Shown: in pieces, positions 13,701 to 21,644 of the stretch
How the letters are laid out: each line of letters starts with the position of its first letter
How positions within the stretch are numbered: the stretch's first letter is position 1
Origin: Alviniconcha marisindica
Lineage: Eukaryota > Mollusca > Gastropoda > Provannidae
Reading direction: 5' to 3'
Length of the DNA stretch: 64,000 bases
Assembly: GCA_018857735.1 (NCBI GenBank)
Contig: JABMCL010003257.1
Coordinates: forward strand, 249,501-313,500
The notes under the pieces: model-generated
The model's database searches: none
What the model saw: only the letters and a program-made list of their open reading frames with translations
What the model was told of the DNA's origin: nothing
Position numbers and translations under genes: made by a program

Positions 13701-15468
13701 TGAACTGAACTCGTAGTTCATCAACCAGGTCAGTGAACTGAACTTGTAGTTCATCAACCAGGTCAGTGAACTGAACTTGAAGTTCATCAACCAGGTCAGT
13801 GAACTGAACTTGAAGTTCATCAACCAGGTCAGTGAACTGAACTCAAAGTTCATCAACCAGGTCAGGGAACTAAACTGGAAGTTCATCTACCAGGTCAGTG
13901 ATCTGAACTCAAAGTTCATCAACCAGGTCAGTGAACTGGACTCGAAGAACATGTCACTGTTTGCAGCTGTGTATCCTAATCATCAATGGATGTGCACCAT
14001 TACTTATGTTGAAGGTTTTGTTCAGAGCCCACCAGTCCTTCATTCTGTTGCTAGGTTACCAGTCCTTCATTCTGTTGCTAGGTTACCAGTCCTTCATTCT
14101 CTTGTTAGGTTACCAGTCCTTCACTCTGTTGCTAGGTTACCAGTCCTTCACTCTGTTGCTAGGTTACCAGTTCTTCACTCTGTTGCTAGGTTACCAGTCC
14201 TTCATTCTCTTGCTAGGTTACCAGTCCTTCGCTCTGTTGCTAGGACTAGGTTACCTGTCCTTCACCCTCTTGCTAGTTACCAGTCCTTCACTCATTACCA
14301 ATCCTTCACTCTGTTGCTTGGTTACCAGTCCTTCACTCTGTTGCTAGGTTACCAGTCCTTCACTCGTTACCAGTCCTTCCTTCACTCTGTTGCTAGGTTA
14401 CCTGTCCTTCACTCGTTACCAGCTCTTCACTCTCTTGCTAGGTTACCAGTCCTTCACTAGTTACCAGTCCTTCACTCTCTTGCTAGGTTACCAGTCCTTC
14501 ACTCGTTACCAGTCCTTCACTCTCTTGCTAGGTTACCAGTCCTTCACTCTCTTGCTAGGTTACCATTCCTTCGCTGGTTACCAGTCCTTCACTGTTACCA
14601 GTCCTTCAGTCTGTTGCTGGGTACCAGTCCTTCACTCTGTTGCTGGGTACCAGTCCTTCACTCTCTTGCTAGGTTACCAGTCCTTTACTTGTTACCAGTC
14701 CTTCAGTCTGTTGCTGGGTACCAGTCCTTCACTCTGTTGCTGGGTACCTGTCCTTCACTCTCTTGCTAGGCTTTAGCTTGCAGGCTAAACATGGTGGCCA
14801 CACTTCAGGCTTTTCACGCGGAATACATTACCTGTGATGTTTTGATTGGCTGAAACTGCATGGAGTGATTGTCAGCCTGGATCCTTGTGATCCTTGTCAA
14901 AGGGGATTACCCTGAAAATTTGCAGATTGTGTGTCTGTGTGTCATAATAAATATGCCATCCTTGTCAAAGGGGAATACCCCGAAAATGATCAGATTGTGT
15001 GCCTGTGTGTCATAATAAATAAGCGTTCTTTTGAAACTTTTACGTGTTTGGATTTTGTCTTGTTCCAGAACGCTAGCAGCCGTTCCTGTTTCAGATTTTT
15101 CTTTCTGTCTGGTACCTTGCGAGAAATGATTTTTCACTGCAGCGTCTTTCCTCAGGTAAAATCGGGTCCTTTCGCTGAGCACTCCAACCAGCTGTGGAAC
15201 GTGAGTGGTGTTGCCAACTGGGGCAAAGTCAACAGCGGCCTCATCAAGATGTACAAAGCAGAGGTGAGGGACTAGTTTGCTATCTTCTAATGTGAGGGGT
15301 TTGCTGTGCTATTTATGCGATAGTACTGGTCTGAATAGAGATGTTCGTGTGTAGGTATTTTGTCTGTTTGGGTTGAATTTGACGAGTTGTACTTTTCGTA
15401 TTTGTTGAAAATGCTTGACCTGTGAGTGCATGTGTTGACGTGTGTAACTGGTAGGGTTGACTGTTTGG

Positions 15469-15500
<32 letters not shown>

Positions 15501-16395
15501 CCCCAGACTCTAAGATAAGATAAAGTGCTCTGTGTTTTATGTGTCCTCATGTTCATGTATTATTATACTGTGTGTTATTTTACTGTGTATCTTTTATGCA
15601 GTCGTAAGGCAAATTTCTATGTTATTCACAGACAATAAAGAGTCTGTATTCTGTACTGCTCACAGCGGTTAAGCAGGGTTTATGTCAACCAGTACTTTCC
15701 TTTATTTTGCCGGTTAAGGTCACATGATCAGTCAGAGGTTCACACTGTTCACGTATATCACAGACACACCAGTCATGTGTTCACAGTATTCACATGTCAT
15801 ATCAGTCAGATGTTCACACTGTTCCCATAAACCAGACATTTGCACATCACATAAGTCATTGTTCATATTTGCACACCTGTCAGAAGTGAGTAGTGTTTAC
15901 TTGTCCCATCAGTCAAGCAACACATGCTCATATATCACACCAGTCAACAGATGTTTGCACTGTTGTTTGTTTCACATGGATGAACAGCTGTTCACATGGA
16001 AATGTTCATTGTTTCACATGGACGAACAGCTGTTCACATGGAAATGTCCATCATTTCAAATGGATAAACACATTTTCACATGGAAATGTTCATTGTTTCA
16101 CATGGACGAACAGATGTTCACATGGGAATGTTCATTGCTTCACATGGACAAACAGCTGTTCACGTGGAAATGTTCATTGCTTCACAAGGATGAACAGATG
16201 TGCGCATGGAAATGTTCATTGTTTCACATGGATGAACAGATGCTCACATTGAATTGTTCACTGTGTCACATGGATGAACAGGTGCTCACTCTGAACTGTT
16301 CACTGTTGCAGGTGCTAGCCAAGTTCCCCATCATTCAGCATTTCCTGTTCGGCAGTTTGCTGAGTATAGACCCTGCTATGCCTCAAGCCTCCTGA
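2373..16395 (+). CDS. PTPA: PTPA (serine/threonine phosphatase 2A activator), complete, 10 exons
   Basis: PTPA is a cytosolic/nuclear peptidyl-prolyl isomerase-like protein that activates PP2A. Coding exons: 2373-2385, 3611-3816, 4846-4932, 5406-5531, 7490-7607, 9195-9294, 10388-10512, 13529-13629, 15156-15263, 16312-16395. All junctions are GT-AG and the phases join to 355 codons plus stop; human PTPA is of similar length. Family signatures in order: [107 protein letters not shown] and FGSLL near the C-terminus. The N-terminal 73 residues are less conserved. Exon 8 could alternatively begin at 13494, but the 13529 acceptor gives the right phase and better family match. Introns are full of minisatellites, several copied from this gene's own exon edges. 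Confidence 0.95.
2666..2767 (-). pseudogene. possible LINE ORF2 C-terminal relic
   Basis: Read on the minus strand it gives [18 protein letters not shown] followed by a stop. It resembles the R-T-[IV]-R-[DE]-W-N-x-L-P motif near the end of the second ORF of CR1/Jockey-type non-LTR retrotransposons. Short and isolated, so only a weak call. Confidence 0.3.
3029..3103 (-). CDS. possible terminal exon, diverged copy of 1535-1615
   Basis: 24 codons and a stop beginning [12 protein letters not shown], sharing the QHFED core and the acidic character of the segment at 1535-1615. Here the acceptor is not clear. About 100 bases of flank on the upstream (intron-like) side are also similar, with a shared CTAGTAATAGTAT motif, so the duplication includes non-coding DNA. 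Confidence 0.25.
   Translation of the reverse strand, partial: LQHFEDFEFDTFCDQPNSESDMVH
3611..3816 (+). CDS. PTPA: PTPA exon 2
   Basis: Between TTTCCAACAG and GTGAGT. Encodes a Ser/Ala/Gly-rich low-complexity N-terminal region and then a more conserved segment ending in ISTWEKSE. Confidence 0.85.
3915..4082. mobile_element. half copy of palindromic MITE family
   Basis: Contains the same landmarks as one arm of the element at 33088-33445: TACCTCTGG, GTACCTTG, CAGGTGAGAGTTACC, GTCTTTGTTGTTGTG and GCTAATTAACTCCCTTGT, in that order. The other arm is missing. Confidence 0.6.
4110..4150. repeat. (TG)n microsatellite, PTPA intron 2
   Basis: About 20 uninterrupted TG dinucleotides. Confidence 0.95.
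4483..4510. repeat. poly-G tract
   Basis: 28 consecutive G residues; a likely G-quadruplex former and a likely sequencing or assembly weak point. Confidence 0.95.
4846..4932 (+). CDS. PTPA: PTPA exon 3
   Basis: 29 codons, starting [20 protein letters not shown], strongly family-like. The donor GTGACA is followed within about 20 bases by a long TG tract. Confidence 0.95.
4949..5310. repeat. (TG)n and TG-rich degenerate repeat, PTPA intron 3
   Basis: Long TG run with CG and TATG interruptions, then degenerate units of the type GTGTATACAGTGCATGTG. The cysteine/valine or threonine/histidine frames here are repeat translations. Confidence 0.95.
5406..5531 (+). CDS. PTPA: PTPA exon 4
   Basis: 42 codons with [18 protein letters not shown], the first signature block of the family. 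The donor GTAGGT sits at the head of a short GTAG-rich tract (5532-5562). Confidence 0.95.
5823..6120. repeat. two inverted copies of AATAAA-ended short repeat
   Basis: A minus-strand copy (5946 down to 5823) and a plus-strand copy (about 6030-6120) of a repeat with a GGGGATTACCCCGAAAAT-like hairpin, a TTTTGTCCT(A)ATAAATA box and a GTTCTTTTGAAACTTTTA tail. Further copies are at 14886-15070 and 32315-32415. Confidence 0.7.
6340..6545. repeat. interspersed repeat D, copy 1
   Basis: Shares GTTGAGCAG, GGAGATGAT, GGTGGTATGTGCAG, TTTGCTGCCATAT and a later TTCTTTAA..CTGGT/AGCT..GATAAAT segment with 42120-42380, in the same order. Confidence 0.55.
6778..6832. repeat. (TAC)n microsatellite
   Basis: About 18 near-perfect trinucleotides. 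Confidence 0.95.
7106..7240. repeat. (CA)n microsatellite
   Basis: Over 50 CA units with CACG interruptions at the 5' end, in PTPA intron 4. Confidence 0.95.
7490..7607 (+). CDS. PTPA: PTPA exon 5
   Basis: 39 codons plus one base, ending in [11 protein letters not shown], the most conserved family motif. Acceptor TTTTACAG, donor GTTGTT (weak). Confidence 0.95.
7670..9130. repeat. TGTGTCTGCCAG minisatellite, PTPA intron 5
   Basis: Tandem degenerate units mixing TGTG runs with TCTGCCAG. All overlapping ORFs (cysteine/valine-rich plus, histidine/threonine-rich minus) come from this repeat. Confidence 0.93.
9195..9294 (+). CDS. PTPA: PTPA exon 6
   Basis: Begins with the His-Glu that completes the GTGHE motif and encodes [12 protein letters not shown]. 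Donor GTGGGC. Confidence 0.93.
9581..10387 (+). repeat. 74-bp minisatellite copied from PTPA exon 7 acceptor
   Basis: Eleven tandem units, each starting like exon 7 (GTACCTCCAGGTGGTGCGGA, then GTTACAGCTGATGTACA) and ending in an acceptor-like TTGATTCCAG. The true exon follows as the twelfth member and diverges from the unit after TACAGAATGGAG. One unit (from about 9878) is shorter by 10 bases. Alternating sub-types (GGTGGTGCGG and GGCAATGCGG) suggest higher-order duplication. Confidence 0.93.
10388..10512 (+). CDS. PTPA: PTPA exon 7
   Basis: Encodes [12 protein letters not shown] and [12 protein letters not shown]. Its acceptor and first 40 or so bases have been copied eleven times immediately upstream (9581-10387). 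Confidence 0.95.
10640..11940. repeat. 46-50 bp minisatellite with (TA)n, PTPA intron 7
   Basis: About 25 units built on CATATATACATCCACATGGA and ATGAGGCATGGTGTTAAGA, with a pure TA run at 10675-10742. Confidence 0.93.
12478..12655 (+). repeat. short SINE-like repeat A, copy 1
   Basis: Starts with GATGATGATGAAGTGATGCT and runs through CCTCAGATGTCGGCTGACAT, AAGCATGGTTCA, TTTACGTCCAC, CAGAAGGCT and GGACGGCCACCTCGACT to GCTCCTGAACTAT. Nearly identical copies are at 34166-34350 (same strand) and 29500-29682 (opposite strand). On the minus strand it would end in an (ATC)n tail, typical for a retroposon. Confidence 0.8.
12732..13131 (-). mobile_element. tRNA-headed SINE, minus-strand copy
   Basis: Reverse complement matches the element at 18307-18725 over about 400 bases: GGGTCAACTTTATGTGCTGA, CAGTATCCATTCCA, CATTCTGCCAAAAGTGCAGG, and GTTTCACGTGGCACCAGCCA. 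The promoter head is more degraded than in the other copy. Confidence 0.8.
13200..13480. repeat. degenerate (GATT)n-rich repeat
   Basis: TGATTGATTGGTTGACT-like low-complexity DNA before PTPA exon 8. Confidence 0.85.
13529..13629 (+). CDS. PTPA: PTPA exon 8
   Basis: Ends in [13 protein letters not shown]. The acceptor CTGTGCAG was preferred over one at 13493 because it fits the family alignment; both keep the frame. Its last 15 bases plus the donor start a 33-bp tandem array. Confidence 0.88.
13615..13955 (+). repeat. 33-bp minisatellite copied from PTPA exon 8 donor
   Basis: Ten units including the true exon end, each with AAGTTCATCAACCAG followed by GTCAGTGAACTGAACT. Every unit therefore repeats the last five codons of exon 8 and a GTCAGT donor. 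The period is a multiple of three, so read-through gives a repeating peptide until an in-frame TAG at 13681. Confidence 0.94.
14020..14775. repeat. 27-30 bp minisatellite, PTPA intron 8
   Basis: About 27 units of GTTGCTAGGTTACCAGTCCT plus TCACTCT, with some shortened units. Confidence 0.93.
14886..15070 (+). repeat. AATAAA-ended short repeat with internal duplication
   Basis: Two tandem CCTTGTCAAAGGGGA.TACCC(C)GAAAAT units, each followed by CATAATAAATA, then GCGTTCTTTTGAAACTTTTA. Same family as 5823-6120 and 32315-32415. Confidence 0.7.
15156..15263 (+). CDS. PTPA: PTPA exon 9
   Basis: 36 codons with [17 protein letters not shown] and GLIKMYKAE. Acceptor TTTCCTCAG, donor GTGAGG. Confidence 0.95.
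15965..16311. repeat. 42-bp minisatellite abutting PTPA exon 10 acceptor
   Basis: Eight units of TTCACATGGATGAACAG plus TGTTCACATGGAAATGTTCA. The last unit merges into the true acceptor region GTTCACTGTTGCAG. Only the intron side appears copied. Confidence 0.9.
16312..16395 (+). CDS. PTPA: PTPA exon 10 (stop)
   Basis: 27 codons plus TGA, beginning [18 protein letters not shown] 42-bp minisatellite runs right up to its acceptor and a 58-bp one begins shortly after the stop. Confidence 0.94.
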   Translation: MLAKFPIIQHFLFGSLLSIDPAMPQAS

Positions 16396-16399
16396 GTTC

Positions 16400-16975
16400 T
16401 TGAATGTCGGCATTGTCATCAGTCATCGTCATCAGCATTGTCATCGTCATCAGTTACCTCATCATCACTTCATCGCCTTCATCATCTCATTCTGAGGTGA
16501 CATTAAAATCTAAGAACTGATTAATCTTAATCATCGTCTCCATCAGCAGTAGTATTGTTATCAACAGAATTAAACCTTCATTGTCGTCTCCACCAGCAGT
16601 AGCATTGTTATCAACAGAATTAAACCTTCATCGTCATCTCCACCAGCAGTAGCATTGTTATCAACAGAACTAAACCTTCAGCATCATCTCCACCAGCAGT
16701 AGCATTGTTATCAACAGAATTAAACCGTCATTGTCATCTCCATCAGCAGTGGCATTGTTATCAACAGAATTAAACTGTCGTCATCGTCTCCACCAGCAGT
16801 GGCATTGTTATCAACAGAATTAAACCGTCATCGTCGTCTCCATCAGCAGTGGCATTGTTATCAACAGAATTAACCTTCATCATCATCTCCGTCAGCAGTA
16901 GCATTGTTATCAACAGAATTAAACTTTCATCATCATCTCCGTCAGCAGCAGCATTGTTATCAACAGCACCCCATT
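16400..16975. repeat. 58-bp minisatellite in PTPA 3' UTR or downstream
   Basis: About nine units with TCTCCACCAGCAGTAGCATT and GTTATCAACAGAATTAAAC, starting right after the stop codon region. Confidence 0.92.
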
Positions 16976-17580
16976 GTCATTGCCATGTTCATTGTGATAT
17001 GCTCGGCTCCACACTGTACACTTATGGTTAGCTCATCCAGTCAAGGGGAGACAAATCAGGCTACTCGGAAATTTTAAAGAAAGTCAGTGTTGGCAACCTG
17101 GATATTTGTGATGTTTGATACTTTTCTCTTCCTTGTTTTCTTCTTTCTTTCTTTTGTTGTTGTTGTTGTTGGTGTTGTTGCTTTCTACGTTTTGTTTCTG
17201 GTTTGTTGTTTTTTGTGTGTGGTTTTTGTTTGTTCATTTTTTTTTTTTTTTTTTGGTCATAGTTATTGTTTTAATTTAGAGATTTTTTCCCCCCTGTTTC
17301 TTTTGTTCTTTTTGGGCATTGTTAACGAGGTACTCACAGTCACATGGCTTTATTGTCTATCACCTAATTATGTTTATTTCACACCTCACATATCTTTGTG
17401 CAGCATATGTATATCAACCTGAACATAATTCACACCGGATAGTATTAGCCGTTGACAGTTTGGAGTGGGGGGGTTCAGTATTCTTTATAAATTTCATGAA
17501 GGTTAGAGATTAATGACTGTGTGGGAATGCAGGATGTATTTCAGTGTGTACAAACTGGCTTTTCCCAACACAAAAGTGTA

Positions 17581-17586
17581 AATAAA
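17581..17586 (+). promoter_or_regulatory. candidate PTPA poly(A) signal
   Basis: AATAAA about 1.2 kb after the stop codon, in non-repetitive DNA. No closer plain AATAAA was seen. Position only; no other support. Confidence 0.3.
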
Positions 17587-17629
17587 AAATATCTATAATA
17601 TCTGGAGCATTGCTTCTTTTGTTTCTGCC

Positions 17630-17630
17630 C

Positions 17631-17672
<42 letters not shown>

Positions 17673-18059
17673 CAAGAAACAATTTTTGATGGCTTCAAAA
17701 GTTTTGTTCGTGTTTTCCTCTGCAAAAGCTACATTGTTGACAATGCGGTAACGGCATTTGTGATACATGTTTGCAGCAGTCTTGACGTCTGGCCATGGTA
17801 GAGCGTTTTGCGGTTCTTGTGTGAGGTGTAAGAGCGCTTCCCCTTTTTTCTTCTTCTTGTTTTCTGATAGCGCGCACGTCGCATGAAGCTCACGTGTGTG
17901 TGTTCTGTGGTGCCACATGTGATTTGGTATCTGTTATACACACTGTACTGTATTAATCGGAGATCACCCCCGTTCGTCCGCGTGTATGTGTGTGTGTGTG
18001 GGTGGGTGGGTGGGTGGGTGTACGTGTGTGTGTACATGTGTGTGTGTATGTGTGCGTGC

Positions 18060-18118
<59 letters not shown>

Positions 18119-18250
18119 CTGGTGCAATAATTGTGTGATTCGGTATTTTTATATGCACTCGACTGCATTAATCGGAGATCACCTCCGTCCATATTTGCAC
18201 ACCCTCCGTCCGTGGAGCAATACAATTTATGAGAGAGAGAGAGAGAGAGT
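17630..18250. repeat. C/CT tract, (TG)n tract and (GA)n tract
   Basis: Poly-C then (CT)n at 17630-17670, a GTGG/TG tract at 17985-18116, and (GA)n at 18226-18250. Between them CATTAATCGGAGATCAC(C) recurs at about 17950 and 18170, a short duplication around the TG tract. No gene seen. Confidence 0.85.
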
Positions 18251-18306
18251 GAATGCTGGGGAAGGGAGGATTCTCTCCATCTAATGATCTAATGTTAGCG
18301 GAGCGG

Positions 18307-18725
18307 GGACAGCGGCTGAGTGGTTAGAGCGCCGGACTCGTGACCAAAACGTCCCGGGTTCGAGTCAGTCCCGCCGGAGCGGTGGAAGATCTCTTTTTCT
18401 TCTCCGGGGTCAACTTTCTGTGCTGACTCTTATTTCGGTATCCGTTCCACCCCCGTGTTACCGCTGCAACACGGAAAAGTTCCCGATCATTCTGCCAAAT
18501 GTGCAGGTGGCAGGATACGGTTAAACATACCTGAACCGCACCTATGTGGCTTTGAGTGAAGTGACACTGTAAACTAGGTGCAGGGTTGAATGTTGTGCAC
18601 AGAACTTGCGCCGAGACGGCAGCAGTTTCACGTGGCACCAGCCATGCAACAACCAGAGAGTGCTGTCAGTACACCACTTCGGTGGATATTTTAAACAAGC
18701 GCCGTAAAAGGCTACAGTCGCTCAT
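18307..18725 (+). mobile_element. tRNA-headed SINE, plus-strand copy
   Basis: The head carries a recognisable pol III A box (GGCTGAGTGGTTAGAGCG) and B box (GGGTTCGAGTC) with tRNA-like spacing, followed by a 300-base body shared with 12732-13131. The body continues without tRNA features, which argues for a SINE and against a tRNA gene. Confidence 0.82.
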
Positions 18726-18879
18726 TGCGAATCACATACGACATGAGCGCGGCGAGTCTGCTCGAGGGCAGAGAACAGAGGCATACAGAAGCGACCAATA
18801 ATAATAGTAATAATAACATTGCCCGATCTACTACAAGCGTGAGGTGACCGCCCTATTATCATGAGGTTAACACCATAGA

Positions 18880-19390
18880 ACTGTCACCAGACTAGAACTG
18901 GAACTAAGATAAACTGGATTTGCCTGTCTTGTGAGATTATCGCACTAGAACTGGAACTAAGATAAACTGGATTTGCCTGTCTTGTGAGATTATCGCACTA
19001 GAACTGGAACTAAGATAAACTGGATTTGCCTGTCTTGTGAGATTATCACACTAGAACTGGAACTAAGATAAACTGTATTTGCCTGTCCAATTTGATTATC
19101 ATACTGGAACTGGAACTATGATAAACTGGATTTGCCTGTTCTATGAGATATTATCACACCGGAACTGGAACTAAGATAAACTGGATTTGCCTGTTCTGTG
19201 AGATTATCACACTGGAACTGGAACTAAGATAAACTGTATTTGCCTGTCCAATTTGATTATCATACTGGAACTGGAACTATGATACACTGGATTTGCCTGT
19301 TCTATGAGATATTATCACACCGGAACTGGAACTAAGATAAACTGGATTTGCCTGTCTTATGAGATTATCACACTGGAACTGGCTCAGACC
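18880..19390. repeat. 58-61 bp minisatellite
   Basis: Eight or so units of CTGGAACTAAGATAAACTGG and ATTTGCCTGTCTTGTGAGAT. Intergenic. Confidence 0.92.
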
Positions 19391-19614
19391 AGAAACGCTG
19401 CCAGAACAAAGAGGTCGTCATGCTGGAAGTAGGCCGAGTATAGTCTGTGCCAGTTCTAGGAGTTCATCAAATGGGAACTATTCTGGAGTCAGATAAAAAT
19501 AAAAATAAATCAAAAAAATCTCAATACCGTGTCACCACACTCAAGTTGGGTCATCAGATAAGAAACACTTTTAGTTCTATGAGGCTACCACAGAAGAAAT
19601 GCGGTCAAAAACAA

Positions 19615-19855
19615 GGTAACCACACTGGAACGTAGTCCCTTGAGAAACAAGATCACCACACTGGACAGTAGTCCGCTCAGTAACAAGATCACCACACTGG
19701 ACAGTAGTCCGCTCAAAAACAAGGTCACCGCACTGGAAGGTAGTCCGTTCGGAAACAAGGTCACCACACTGGAAGGTAGTCCGTTCGGAAACAAGGTCAC
19801 CACACTGGAAGGTAGTCCGTTCGGAAACAAGGTCACCTCATTGGATAGTAGTCCA
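19615..19855. repeat. 36-bp minisatellite
   Basis: About seven units of GGTAGTCCGTTCGGAAACAA and GGTCACCACACTGGAA. Confidence 0.92.
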
Positions 19856-19864
19856 CGCTGACTC

Positions 19865-20950
19865 ATTCGCTCACTCACACTCATTCATTCATTCAATCAC
19901 CCTCATGCACACACTGAATGATCCATTCACCCACATGTAGAAACTCATTGAATCACCCACACGTACATGCTGACTCATTCATTCATCCACACGTACACAC
20001 TCATTGAATCACCCTCACGTACACACTGATTCATTAAGTCATCCACACGTACACACTGGGTCATTTAATCACCCACACGTACACACTGACTCATTCAATC
20101 ACCTACACGTACACACCGACTCATTCAATCACCCACACGTACACACTGATTCATTAATCACCCACACGTTCAATCCACACGTACATACTGACTCATATAA
20201 ATCACCCACACGTACACACTGACTCATTCAATCACTCACACGTACACACTGACTGTCAACCACCCACACGTACACTGACTCACTAAGTCATCCACACGTA
20301 CGCTGAACCACCCACACGTCACTGACTCATTAAGTCATCCACACGTACACACTGACTCATTCACCCACTTGCACGTACACACTGACTCATTCACCCAGCC
20401 GCACGTTCACACTGACTCATTCACCCAGCCACACGCACACGCTGACTCATTCACCCACCCACACGCACACGCTGACTCATTCACCCACCCACACGCACAC
20501 GCTGACTCATTCACCCACTTACACGTACACACTGACTCATTCACCCACTTGCACGTACACGCTGACTCATTCACCCAGCCGCACGTTCACACTGACTCAT
20601 TCACCCAGCCGCACGTTCACACTGACTCATTCACCCAGCCACACGCACACGCTGACTCATTCACCCACCCACACGCACACGCTGACTCATTCGCCCACCC
20701 ACACGTACACACTGACTCATTCACCCAGCCACACGTACACACTGACTCATTCACCCAGCCACACGTACACACTGACTCATTCACCCACCACACGCACACT
20801 GATCATTCTCACGCTCTCACCACGCACACGCTGACTCATTCACCCACCCACACGCACACGCTGACTCATTCACCCACCCACACACACGCTGACTCATTCG
20901 CCCACCCACACGCACACGCTGACTCATTCACCTAGCCACACGTACACATA
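19865..20950. repeat. 30-bp minisatellite
   Basis: About 35 units of CACACGTACACACTGACTCA followed by TTCACCCAGC. The apparent His/Thr/Asp/Ser ORFs are its translation. Confidence 0.93.
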
Positions 20951-21104
20951 CTCGTGCAGTTATTGTCCCCACTCTCTCGTGCTCGTCCATCTCCGCTGAA
21001 CTCTCACAACTGCAGTACGCGTTAGATCTTTGGCACCATTTTTGGTTTCGGATAGACGTAACGTCACTTTAATGGATACTTCCGGGACTGACCGTACCGG
21101 GTTA

Positions 21105-21115
21105 GTTAGTGAGTG

Positions 21116-21154
<39 letters not shown>

Positions 21155-21160
21155 GATTGC
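21105..21160. repeat. (GTTA)n microsatellite
   Basis: About 12 tetranucleotides. The roughly 250 bases on each side hold no gene. Confidence 0.93.
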
Positions 21161-21334
21161 AGTTTAACGGCCTGTCAACAGTGCAGGGTCACCTCAGAAC
21201 GAATCTAACGGGGTTTTTCGCTGGGTTACCTACAGATTCAAGTTAACAAGGGTATGAACATGTCCACTAACCAGCGACAAGAGATGAACTGACTAATGGC
21301 TTTAATTGGGAAGTGATTTACAAAAGGCTTGAAT

Positions 21335-21581
21335 GCTACTGGGAGATAGTCCATCGATCAGGCGGTAGACAATCGCCCATCGATCATGAGGTTGACGATA
21401 GTCCATCGACCCTGAGGTTGACGATAGTCCATCGACCCTGAGGTTGACGATAGTTCAGCGACCCCGGGGTTGATAGTCCATTGATCATGTGGTTGAAGAT
21501 AGTCCATAGATCATGAGGTTGACGATAGTCCATCGATCACGAGGTTGACGATAGTCTATCGACCCTGAGGTTGACGGTTGA
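21335..21581. repeat. 26-28 bp minisatellite beyond EF-hand gene stop codon
   Basis: About eight units of GATAGTCCATCGACCCTGAG plus GTTGAC. It begins within a few bases of the stop codon of the minus-strand EF-hand gene, so it forms or follows its 3' UTR. Confidence 0.9.
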
Positions 21582-21644
21582 CTAATTCGTTCCGGACGCT
21601 GCCTGTTGAGCTCTAATGGCAACGATAATGAGAACCTCGAACAA
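21582..21644 (-). CDS. EF-hand protein exon 5 (stop)
   Basis: 20 codons plus TAG starting LFEVLIIVAIRA. Acceptor CTGTTTCAG, phase 0 as required. The sequence has no family signature, so the identity rests on phase and position. Confidence 0.7.
   Translation of the reverse strand: MFEVLIIVAIRAQQAASGTN

Noticed and set aside
18307..18380. tRNA gene
   Set aside because: A and B boxes are present, but the acceptor ends do not pair and the sequence continues into a repeat body found elsewhere; a SINE head fits better.
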